The notes under the pieces are model-generated. The model did no database searches, was not told the DNA's origin, and was given only the letters and a program-made list of their open reading frames with translations. Positions 8,407 to 16,310 of a stretch of 64,000 nucleotides of DNA are shown in pieces. The stretch is taken from assembly GCF_009649845.1 (NCBI RefSeq), contig NZ_WJIE01000001.1, forward strand, positions 558,001-622,000. Direction: 5' to 3'. Made by a program: the position numbers and the translations under genes. Source of the DNA: Polyangium spumosum. Lineage in GTDB: Bacteria; Myxococcota_A; Polyangia; Polyangiales; Polyangiaceae. Every line of letters starts with the position of its first letter. Positions within the stretch are counted from its first letter, which is position 1.

Positions 8407-9576
8407 TCAGGGCTTGGGGCGGGTGCGTCCGAGGACACGGGCGAACCGCGCGAGGGCCTCGTCGACGTCGTCGGCGGTCGTCTCCTCGCCCAGCGAGATC
8501 CGCACCGCCGCGAGCGCACGCGCCTCGCCCACCATCGCCGCGAGCACCGGCGAAGGCTCGGCCGTGCCCGCGCTACAAGCCGACCCGCTGGAGACGGCCA
8601 CACGCTCGAGGTCGAGCGCCGCGCAGAGCTCCTCGCCCCGCCAGCCAGGGAACGAGAGGTTCGTCACGTGTGGCGCGCGATCGGCCTCGCCGTTGCGCAC
8701 GACCTCGCGCCCGAGCTCACGACCCAGCCGGACGAGCTCGGCCTCCAGCCGGTCCCGCAGCGGCGCGAGCTCGGCGTACCGTGCAGGTGTTCGTCGCGCC
8801 CGCTCGGCCGCGACGGCGAAGCCCGCCGCCGCCACCGGATCCTGCGTCCCCGGCCTGAGCCCGCGCTCCTGCGAACCGCCGTACAGGAGCCGCGCGAGGC
8901 GCACCGACGGCGCCGTGAGCAACGCGCCGATGCCCTTCGGCCCCCGGATCTTGTGCGCGGCCACGCTGACGAGATCCGCGCCTTCGAAGGCCTCACGCGG
9001 CAGCTTGCCCACGGCCTGCACCACGTCGACGTGGAGCAGCGCCCCCCGCGAACGGCAAAGCGCCGCGACGGCCGCTACGGGCTGGATCACGCCCGTCTCG
9101 TGGTTCACCGCCTGCAGCGCCACGAGCCGCACCGAGGCGCCGGCCGAAGCGGCCCCGTCCATCGCCGCCGCCACCGCCTCGGGCGTGATCCGCCCCGAGG
9201 GCTCGGGATCCACCCACGAAACGAGCACGCCCCGCGTGGCGAGGTGCTCGGCGTACCGCAGCACGCTCGGGTGCTCGATGCGGCTCACGACGAGCGCAGG
9301 CTGCGCGGGCGTCGCCGGCGCCGCGGCGAAGGCATGGTGGAGCGCGAGGTTGTTCGCCTCGGTCCCGCCCGAGGTGAGCACGACGTCGCGTGGATCGAAC
9401 CCCACGAGCGCGGCGACCGCCTCGCGCGCGTCCTCGACCCGCGACCGCGCTCGCCGCCCCGGCCCGTGCACGCTCGCCGGGTTGCCCCACGCGCTCGTCG
9501 CCGCCTCGACCATCGCGGCGACGACGTCCGGGTGCGGCGGCGTCGTCGCGTTCCAGTCGAGGTAGACGACCCTCAC
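8407..9576 (-). CDS. Cysteine desulfurase, NifS/IscS type
   Basis: This PLP enzyme takes sulfur from cysteine for Fe-S clusters or thio-cofactors. The 389-residue protein starts VRVVYLDWNATTPP at a GTG with GGAG 5 bp upstream. The Schiff-base lysine is in AAHKIRGPKG, and the persulfide cysteine is in SSGSACSAGTAEPSP. PLP-ring contacts HETG and SGGTEANN are present. The start overlaps the stop of the upstream kinase gene as GTGA on the minus strand. No iscU or sufU is visible here, so its sulfur acceptor is unknown; supply to thiS is possible but not shown. Confidence 0.93.
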   Translation of the reverse strand: MRVVYLDWNATTPPHPDVVAAMVEAATSAWGNPASVHGPGRRARSRVEDAREAVAALVGFDPRDVVLTSGGTEANNLALHHAFAAAPATPAQPALVVSRIEHPSVLRYAEHLATRGVLVSWVDPEPSGRITPEAVAAAMDGAASAGASVRLVALQAVNHETGVIQPVAAVAALCRSRGALLHVDVVQAVGKLPREAFEGADLVSVAAHKIRGPKGIGALLTAPSVRLARLLYGGSQERGLRPGTQDPVAAAGFAVAAERARRTPARYAELAPLRDRLEAELVRLGRELGREVVRNGEADRAPHVTNLSFPGWRGEELCAALDLERVAVSSGSACSAGTAEPSPVLAAMVGEARALAAVRISLGEETTADDVDEALARFARVLGRTRPKP

Positions 9577-10826
9577 CGCTCCTTCTCCGCGTCCGGCGAC
9601 AGCAGCTCGCCCGGCGCGCGTTGCGCGACGGTCAGGAAAAACGCCGCGCCGCCGAGCCGCACGCTCTCGATGATCTCGTTGCACGGCGAGACGAGCCGCA
9701 GCTCGCCGCCGAGCCCACGCGCCGTGCGCCGCGCGATCGCGAGCCCCACGCCCACGCCGCCGTGCTCGCGCGTGACCGATCCGTCGACCTGGTAGAACGG
9801 GTCGAAGATACGTTGCTGCTGATCGGGCGGGATGCCCGGCCCCGTGTCGGCCACGCAGAGCTCGTAGTGCCCCGAGGCGAGGCGCGCCACGCGTACGCCC
9901 ACGGTGCCGCCGGACGGGGTGAACTTCGCGGCGTTCTCGAGCAAGTGCACCATCGCGCGTTGCAGCCGCCCCGCGTCGCCCCAGCCGGGCAGCGGGCCCC
10001 GCGGGAGATCCTCGACGAAGTTGATCCGCGCCTCGGCGAGGTTGTCCGCGACCTGCGCGACCGCCCGCCGCGTCGTGTCGAGGAAGTCGTAGTCGACGTG
10101 GATGAAGCGCATGCGCCCCGTCTCGAGCCCCGTCACGTCGAGCAGGTTGTCCATGAGCGAGCGCAGCCGCCGCACGCAGTCGTCCATCGCCCGCAGCGCC
10201 TTGCCTTGCGCGCGCGTGAGCGGCCCGAGCTCCTCGTCGAGCAGGAGCTTTACGTACCCGACGATCGGCGTCATCGGCGTGGCGAGCTCGTGCGAGATGT
10301 TCCGGTAGAACTCGGTCCGCGCGGCATCGAGCTCACGCAGGCGCGTGTTCGCGCGGCTGAGCTCGGCCACCTTCTCCTCGAGGTGCTGCACGATGCGCTG
10401 GCTCTGCTGGCGCAGGCGCGCGGCGCCGGCCGAGACGGGCATGTTCTCGCGCGTTCCCTGCTGGATGTATCGCTCGATCACGGTCGGGAACGAGCGAGCG
10501 TCGATGGGCTTCTGCAAGAAGCCATCGCAGCCGACCGCGAGGCTCGTCTCGCGGTCGCCCTCGGCCGTGATCGCCACGATCGGCACGCCCCCGAGCCGCG
10601 GCTCGGCGCGCAGGCGCAAGGTCACCTCGAAGCCGTCGAGCCCGGGGATGTTGAGGTCGACGAGGATGAGGTCGGGCGGCAGGCCGCTGACCGCCAGCCG
10701 GACGCCCTCGAGCCCGTCGGCAGCGTCGATCACCTCGTGGCCTGCCTTCTGGAGCAGCTTGCGCACGAGCAGGCGGTTCGCGGGATCGTCCTCGATGTGC
10801 AGGATTCGGGGCATTCTCGGGGCCAT
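9573..10826 (-). CDS. Hybrid response regulator-histidine kinase
   Basis: This soluble two-component protein has 417 residues. An N-terminal receiver domain (ILHIEDDPANRLL, phospho-acceptor Asp in LILVDLNIPG, conserved Lys in FLQKPID) is followed by a short coiled coil, a HisKA dimerisation domain with the H-box FYRNISHELATPM, and an HATPase domain with N-box LLENAAKFTP, DTGPGIP and GVGVGLAIA. No membrane segment or sensor domain is seen, so input must come through the receiver. Starts at 10826 or 10814 (MPRILHIEDD) are both possible. It is translationally coupled to the cysteine desulfurase. Confidence 0.9.
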   Translation of the reverse strand: MAPRMPRILHIEDDPANRLLVRKLLQKAGHEVIDAADGLEGVRLAVSGLPPDLILVDLNIPGLDGFEVTLRLRAEPRLGGVPIVAITAEGDRETSLAVGCDGFLQKPIDARSFPTVIERYIQQGTRENMPVSAGAARLRQQSQRIVQHLEEKVAELSRANTRLRELDAARTEFYRNISHELATPMTPIVGYVKLLLDEELGPLTRAQGKALRAMDDCVRRLRSLMDNLLDVTGLETGRMRFIHVDYDFLDTTRRAVAQVADNLAEARINFVEDLPRGPLPGWGDAGRLQRAMVHLLENAAKFTPSGGTVGVRVARLASGHYELCVADTGPGIPPDQQQRIFDPFYQVDGSVTREHGGVGVGLAIARRTARGLGGELRLVSPCNEIIESVRLGGAAFFLTVAQRAPGELLSPDAEKER

Positions 10827-10904
10827 CGTACCCCGAGCCGGACGAGCTTTCGCAGCAAACGCGCAGGTTGACGGCCGGCCGGACGTCGGCAATACGTGCC
10901 CGCC

Positions 10905-11405
10905 ATGCGCCTGCGTCTCCTCGCGAACATCATCGTCCCCCTCGTGGCAACCGGCTGCTGCAACGCAGGCTCCGATCCGAGCCAGAGCGCGCAGCCCAGC
11001 ACCTCGGCGGCGCCCCCCGCGGCTTCGGCGGCGCCCTCCGCGGCCGAGACGCCCGCGCCCGCGCCCACGGCCGAGCGTCAGATCGCGGGCGCCGCGCACA
11101 TCCTCATCACCTGGAAGGGCGCCGAGCGCGCGCCGAAGACGGTGACGCGCTCCAAGGAAGACGCGAAGAAGCGCGCCGAGGAGGTGCTCAAGCAGGTGAA
11201 GGACGGCAAGGCAACCTTCGAGGAGCTCGTCGCGAAGTACACCGACGACGAGATCTCGAAGGCCGCGAACGGCGCGCTCGGCAACTTCGAACGCAACGCG
11301 ATGCCGCCGGCGTTCGCGGACGCGACCTTCGCGATGGAGGTCGGCAAGACCTCGGACATCGTCGAGACGCCGCAAGGCTTCCACATCATCAAGCGGACCA
11401 GGTGA
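10905..11405 (+). CDS. PpiC-type peptidyl-prolyl isomerase lipoprotein
   Basis: This 166-residue exported parvulin is predicted to help fold envelope proteins. A signal peptide with lipobox-like VATGC is followed by a Ser/Ala/Pro linker and one rotamase domain (AAHILITWKG ... GALGNFERNAMPPAFADATFAM ... TPQGFHIIKRTR). The ATG at 10905 was chosen over an upstream GTG at 10896. It precedes lnt by 2 bp, so a lipoprotein is made in the same operon as the enzyme that completes lipoprotein acylation. Confidence 0.88.
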   Translation: MRLRLLANIIVPLVATGCCNAGSDPSQSAQPSTSAAPPAASAAPSAAETPAPAPTAERQIAGAAHILITWKGAERAPKTVTRSKEDAKKRAEEVLKQVKDGKATFEELVAKYTDDEISKAANGALGNFERNAMPPAFADATFAMEVGKTSDIVETPQGFHIIKRTR

Positions 11406-11407
11406 CC

Positions 11408-13111
11408 ATGTCTGACGGGGAGGCGACGCAGGATCCGAGCGTGGAAGAGGTCGCAGCGAGCGCCGCGGCCGACGAGGCGAAGGCGCCCGAAAGCGAGGCC
11501 GCGGGTGAAGCCGCGCCCGCGCAGACCAAGGCGAAGGCGAAGCCCAAGGTCGAGGCCAAGGAGAAGGCGTGGAGCCCCGTGGGTGCGCTCCCGGCGCGGC
11601 AGGCCTACGGGCTCGCGACGTTGAGCGGCCTGCTCTACTTCCTCGGCTTCCCGGGCATGGACATCTGGCCGCTCTCGCTCGTCGCGCTCGTGCCGCTCAT
11701 CGTGGCGCTGCGTGGCCAGCCCGTGCGCCGCGCCGCGGGCCTCGGGTGGATGGCCGGCTTCACCATGACGATGACCGGCTTCTACTGGCTGCTCGACATG
11801 TTGAAGGTCTTCAGCGGCTTCCCGACGCCGCTGTGTATCCTCTTCATGGCGATCCTCTGCGCCTACCAGGGCGGCCGCATCGCGCTCGCCGGCTGGCTCT
11901 ACGGCCGCGCCGAGGCGCGCGGCTGGCCCGCGCCGCTCGTCTTCGCCCTCGCCTTCGCCGCGAGCGAGCTCGTCTTCCCGCTGCTCTTCCCCTGGTACTA
12001 CGGCGCCTCGGTGCACAACGCGCCCGTGCTGATGCAGGTCGCCGATCTCGGCGGCCCGATCCTCGTCGGCCTCGTGCTCGTCTGCGCGAACCTCGCCCTC
12101 GCCGAGATCCTCCTCGCCTGGCGCAGGCGCGAGAAGGCCGACAACCGCATCGTCGCGATCGGCATCGCCGTGCCGCTGCTCGCGGCCGGCTACGGGTTCC
12201 TGCGGGTCCGTACGATCGGCCAGGTGATGGCCGAGGCGAAGAAGGTGCGGATCGGCATCGTGCAGGGGAACATGGACCTCTTCGTTCGGAAGAACGCGTA
12301 TCACGTCTACGTCGGCCGCACGAAGGAGCTCGCGAAGTCCAAGGAGGTCGACCTCGTCGTGTGGAGCGAGGGCGCCGTCCCCTCCCCGCGCGCCGTCACC
12401 GAGGCGACCTACAAGGAAGAGATCCAGCGGGGCCTCACGAAGCAGCTCGGCATCCCCACGATCGTGGGCTCGGTCCTGCGCACGCCGCCGGCCGAGCGGG
12501 GCGGCCGCATGACGTACTTCAACACGGCGCTCATGGCCGACGAGGACGGCAAGATCCTCGGCCGCTACGACAAGCAGTACCTGCTCGCCTTCGGCGAGTA
12601 CCTGCCCTTCGGCGACGTCTTCCCCGTCCTCTACAAGTGGTCGCCGAACTCGGGCCGCTTCACGCCGGGCACGTCGCTCGACTCGCTCCCCTGGGGCGAA
12701 CACAAGATCGGCGCGCTCATCTGCTACGAGGACATCCTGCCCTCGTTCGTGCAGAAGCTCGTGAAACACGGCGACCCCGACCTGCTCGTGAACCTCACGA
12801 ACGACGCCTGGTTCGGCGACTCCACCGAGCCCTGGATCCACCTCGCCCTCGCGAAGCTACGCGCCGTCGAGCACCGCCGCTTCCTCGTGCGCGCCACGAA
12901 CAGCGGCGTCAGCGCGATCGTCGATGCCACCGGCCGCGTCGTCGTCCACGGCGGCACCTTCAAGGAAGAGACCATCATCGGCGACGGCCGCTTCATGCGC
13001 GCGTGGACACTCTACAGCGCGATCGGCGACATCCCCTGGTACCTCACCACCGCGGCGATCGTCGCGATGGGCATCTGGAGCCGGCCGAAGCGCGTGGCGA
13101 AGGCAGCGTAA
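11408..13111 (+). CDS. lnt: Apolipoprotein N-acyltransferase
   Basis: Lnt transfers the third acyl chain to lipoprotein N-termini in the inner membrane. The 567-residue protein has an unusual 60-residue Ala/Glu/Lys-rich cytoplasmic tail, then membrane helices, then a nitrilase-fold periplasmic domain. The catalytic triad is visible: Glu in AFGEYLPFG, Lys in the region of GRYDKQYL, and Cys in GALICYEDILP. A final helix anchors the C-terminus. The start ATG lies 2 bp after the PpiC gene stop. Only the tail is atypical for the family. Confidence 0.93.
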   Translation: MSDGEATQDPSVEEVAASAAADEAKAPESEAAGEAAPAQTKAKAKPKVEAKEKAWSPVGALPARQAYGLATLSGLLYFLGFPGMDIWPLSLVALVPLIVALRGQPVRRAAGLGWMAGFTMTMTGFYWLLDMLKVFSGFPTPLCILFMAILCAYQGGRIALAGWLYGRAEARGWPAPLVFALAFAASELVFPLLFPWYYGASVHNAPVLMQVADLGGPILVGLVLVCANLALAEILLAWRRREKADNRIVAIGIAVPLLAAGYGFLRVRTIGQVMAEAKKVRIGIVQGNMDLFVRKNAYHVYVGRTKELAKSKEVDLVVWSEGAVPSPRAVTEATYKEEIQRGLTKQLGIPTIVGSVLRTPPAERGGRMTYFNTALMADEDGKILGRYDKQYLLAFGEYLPFGDVFPVLYKWSPNSGRFTPGTSLDSLPWGEHKIGALICYEDILPSFVQKLVKHGDPDLLVNLTNDAWFGDSTEPWIHLALAKLRAVEHRRFLVRATNSGVSAIVDATGRVVVHGGTFKEETIIGDGRFMRAWTLYSAIGDIPWYLTTAAIVAMGIWSRPKRVAKAA

Positions 13112-13119
13112 CGCGCGAC

Positions 13120-13722
13120 TCAGCGCTTCGGCTTGCTGCTCTTGTACGGCAACGTCGTGCGCAGGACGTCGCGCGGGATGTGCGGCACGGGCACGTGCGG
13201 CCCGGACTGGATCTCCTTCTCGACCGCGTCCATCGTCTCCGACCCGAGCCTGCGCGCAGGCTCCACGCTGATCTCCGGCGACGTGTCCCGACCCCGCCGC
13301 GACCGCTTGCTCGACGTGGGCGCCGTGATCCCACCTGCCTGCGCGGCCTTCTCCGCCGCCCGGTTGATCATCGGCTCGATCGCCCGCAGCCCGATCCGCA
13401 GCGCGTTCGTCACCCGCCGCGCCTCCACGCCGCCCCGCACGACCAGGCAAAGCACCGCCCGGTTCGCCGCGACCCCGACGTGACAGTCGAGCGGCAACGA
13501 TCCAGCTCGCGACACGAGCTCGCCGTGCGCGAGCCGGACCAGGACGACACGATCGGTGCCCGCGACGACGTCCGCCGCCGACGCGAGCGTCTTCCGCGCC
13601 CCCTCGGGGATCTCCCGCGGCCCCCCCTTCGTGACGAGCTCGCCCCGACGCGAGAGAACGAACGCATAGATCGCGTCCGCGTCGACCCGGACACGCTCCA
13701 CGACGTCATCGAGTTGAGACAT
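13120..13722 (-). CDS. Hypothetical protein, possibly roadblock/LC7-like
   Basis: This 200-residue soluble protein has no firm family. Residues 1-110 alternate short strands and helices in a pattern that recalls roadblock/LC7 domains (ADAIYAFVLSRRGELVT ... RLAHGELVSRAGS ... NRAVLCLVVRGG). In bacteria these regulate small GTPases. The remainder is basic and disordered-looking (SSKRSRRGRDT). It converges on lnt with 8 bp between stops and lies 32 bp upstream of the stop of proS on the same strand. The roadblock suggestion is an inference from pattern only. Confidence 0.65.
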   Translation of the reverse strand: MSQLDDVVERVRVDADAIYAFVLSRRGELVTKGGPREIPEGARKTLASAADVVAGTDRVVLVRLAHGELVSRAGSLPLDCHVGVAANRAVLCLVVRGGVEARRVTNALRIGLRAIEPMINRAAEKAAQAGGITAPTSSKRSRRGRDTSPEISVEPARRLGSETMDAVEKEIQSGPHVPVPHIPRDVLRTTLPYKSSKPKR

Positions 13723-13754
13723 GGCCGCCCCAGTCTATCAGGGCCTGCCCGACC

Positions 13755-15317
13755 TCAGTACGACTTCGCGAACACCACGCGCTGCCGGCTCGGCTTGCCC
13801 GACACGATGCAGCGCCCCTCTTCCTGGAGCTCCTTCGCGTCGGCGACCCCGTCGATCCCCGAGAGCGGGATGTTGCGGATCGTCACCTTGAACTTGTCCT
13901 TCAGGTGCGCCTCGACCTCCGGCTCGCCCGACCAGTGCGCGAGCGCGAAGCCGCCGTGGATCTCCGGTTTGTCCTCGTTCTTCGCCGTGAAGAACTTCTC
14001 GAAGTCCTTCATGTCGTCGATGCGCTTCGTGTTCGCGGCGCGGTGCTGCTTCGCCTTCGCGAGCAGGCCGCTCTGGATGTCGGAGAGCGTGCCGACGATG
14101 TGCGAGACGATCTCGCCCCGCGTGACGCTCACCTTGTCCTTCGGCGAGCGATCTCGCCGCGCCACCATCATCACGTTCCCGTCGACGTCACGCGGGCCGA
14201 TCTCGACGCGGATCGGCGCGCCCTTCTTGATCCACTCCCACTGCTTGTCGCCGCCGCGGATGTCGCGCTTGTCGACCTCGACCTCGATCGGCCGGCCTCC
14301 GTAACTCGCGCTCCGGAGCTCCGCCGCGACCGCGTCGACGTACTCCATCACCTTCGCCTTCGTGTCGTCCCCGCGCAGCACGGGCAGGATGATCACGTGC
14401 GCGGGCGCGAGCCGCGGCGGCAGGACGAGCCCGTCGTCATCCGCGTGCGTCATCAAGAGACCACCGATGAGCCGCGTCGACACGCCCCACGACGTCGTCC
14501 ACGCGTACTCCTCCGTCTCCTTCGCCGTCTGGAACTTGATCCCGCTCGCCTTGGCGAAATTCTGCCCGAGGAAGTGCGACGTCCCTGCCTGCAGCGCCTT
14601 GCGATCCTGCATCATCGCCTCGATCGCGTACGTGTCGACCGCGCCGGGGAACCGCTCGCTCGCCGTCTTCGGCCCCTTGATCACGGGCATCGCCATGAAG
14701 TCCTCGGCGAACGTCGCGTACACGTCGAGCATCTGCATCGTCTCGGCGCGCGCCTCCTCCTCGGTCGCGTGCGCCGTGTGCCCCTCCTGCCAGAGGAACT
14801 CCGCCGTCCGCAGGAAGAGCCTCGTACGAAGCTCCCAGCGCACCACGTTCGCCCACTGGTTGATGAGCAGCGGCAGGTCCCGGTAGCTCTGCACCCAGCT
14901 CGCGAACGCCGCGCCGATGATCGTCTCCGACGTCGGCCGCACGATGAGCGGCTCCTCGAGCTTCGCCTCGGGATCCGGCACGAGCCCGCCCTCGGGCCCG
15001 GCGACGAGGCGGTGGTGCGTCACGATCGCGCACTCCTTCGCGAACCCCTCGACGTGCTCGGCCTCCTTCTCGAGGAACGACTTCGGGATGAACAGCGGGA
15101 AGTACGCGTTCTTGTGGCCCGTCGCCTTGAACATCCGGTCGAGCTCTCGCTGGATGTTCTCCCAGAGCGCGTAGCCCCACGGCTTGATCACCATGCAGCC
15201 GCGCACGGGCGAGCTCTCCGCGAGATCGGCGGCGCGCACGACCTGCTGGTACCACTCGGCGTAGTCCTCGGCGCGGGTCGGGCTGATGGCGGTCTTGGGG
15301 GCGTCGTTCTTGGCCAC
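13755..15317 (-). CDS. proS: Prolyl-tRNA synthetase (short, archaeal/eukaryote-like type)
   Basis: This class II synthetase charges tRNA-Pro. At 520 residues it lacks the editing insertion of the long bacterial type and resembles the archaeal/eukaryotic ProS form (SSPVRGCMVIKPWGYALWE ... HKNAYFPLFIPKSFL ... ADDDGLVLPPRLAP). The C-terminal end KSY with zinc-like extension also fits this type. I chose the GTG at 15317 (VAKNDAPKTA) because GAGGAAAG lies just upstream. It diverges from the cyanophycin operon across a 117-bp promoter region. Confidence 0.94.
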   Translation of the reverse strand: MAKNDAPKTAISPTRAEDYAEWYQQVVRAADLAESSPVRGCMVIKPWGYALWENIQRELDRMFKATGHKNAYFPLFIPKSFLEKEAEHVEGFAKECAIVTHHRLVAGPEGGLVPDPEAKLEEPLIVRPTSETIIGAAFASWVQSYRDLPLLINQWANVVRWELRTRLFLRTAEFLWQEGHTAHATEEEARAETMQMLDVYATFAEDFMAMPVIKGPKTASERFPGAVDTYAIEAMMQDRKALQAGTSHFLGQNFAKASGIKFQTAKETEEYAWTTSWGVSTRLIGGLLMTHADDDGLVLPPRLAPAHVIILPVLRGDDTKAKVMEYVDAVAAELRSASYGGRPIEVEVDKRDIRGGDKQWEWIKKGAPIRVEIGPRDVDGNVMMVARRDRSPKDKVSVTRGEIVSHIVGTLSDIQSGLLAKAKQHRAANTKRIDDMKDFEKFFTAKNEDKPEIHGGFALAHWSGEPEVEAHLKDKFKVTIRNIPLSGIDGVADAKELQEEGRCIVSGKPSRQRVVFAKSY

Positions 15318-15434
15318 GGTCTTTCCTCCGCGGCCGCCTCTATCACTTTTCCGGCGGGAGGGCGAACAAGCGGGCGTGATCGTCCGTGAATCCCCCTCTG
15401 CGAAAAACCGGAACCGTGATAACCGTGGCGCGCT

Positions 15435-16310
15435 TTGGCCCACGACGAGCACGAAGGGAGCGCGCACGGCGCGCACGGGAAAGACCGCCATCTCCACCGC
15501 GGCCCGCTCATCGCCATCGGCGGGGCGGAGGACAAGGTCGGCACGCGTAGCGTCCTGCGTGAAGTCGTCCGTCACGCCGGCGGCCCCAAGCACGCCCGGA
15601 TCGCCGTCTTCCCCACGGCCTCCAGCATCCCCACCGAGCTCGCGGGGACGTACGAGGCGATCTTCCGCGAGCTCGGCGCCGACGTACACGTCGTGCGTAT
15701 CGAGAGCCGCGCCGACGGCGACGATCCACGCACCCTCGCGCTCATCCGCGAGATGACCGGCGTCTTCTTCACGGGCGGCGATCAAGGCCGCATCGTGACC
15801 ATGCTCGGCGGCACCGAGCTCGCGCGCACCATCCGCCGCGCGCACCGGAGCGGCTGCGTCGTCGCCGGCACCTCCGCGGGCGCGAGTGTCCTCTGTGATC
15901 ACATGATCGCGCAGGGCAGGAAGGGCTACGCGCCGCGCCGCGAGCTCGTCATGCTCGCCCCCGGCCTCGGCCTCACGCGCAAGCTCGTCATCGACCAGCA
16001 CTTCGCGCAGCGCCACCGCATCGGCCGCCTCTTCTCCGCCGTCGCGATGAACCCCTTCCTCATCGGCGTCGGCATCGACGAGGACACCGCGATCGTCCTG
16101 CGCTCCGACAAGAAGATGGACGTCATCGGCCGCGGCACCGTCACCGTCATCGACGGCTCGAAGATCCAGCACACCGACATCCACGAGGTCCCGCGCAACG
16201 CATCGGCCGCGCTCCTCGGTTTGTCCGTCCACGTCCTCACGCAGGGCTGCGGCTACGACATCGACGGCCGCCTGCCCTCGTGGCCATCCCGCAGCAAAGA
16301 GGCAACGTGA
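15435..16310 (+). CDS. cphB: Cyanophycinase
   Basis: This serine exopeptidase of the S51 family cuts cyanophycin into beta-Asp-Arg dipeptides. The 291-residue protein has a His-rich N-terminus, then PLIAIGGAEDK and the nucleophile serine in AGTSAGAS (S147). The start is probably TTG 15435; no in-frame ATG or GTG precedes the conserved region. The absence of a signal peptide implies intracellular use, that is, mobilisation of the cell's own polymer. The stop overlaps the cphA start as GTGA. Confidence 0.92.
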   Translation: MAHDEHEGSAHGAHGKDRHLHRGPLIAIGGAEDKVGTRSVLREVVRHAGGPKHARIAVFPTASSIPTELAGTYEAIFRELGADVHVVRIESRADGDDPRTLALIREMTGVFFTGGDQGRIVTMLGGTELARTIRRAHRSGCVVAGTSAGASVLCDHMIAQGRKGYAPRRELVMLAPGLGLTRKLVIDQHFAQRHRIGRLFSAVAMNPFLIGVGIDEDTAIVLRSDKKMDVIGRGTVTVIDGSKIQHTDIHEVPRNASAALLGLSVHVLTQGCGYDIDGRLPSWPSRSKEAT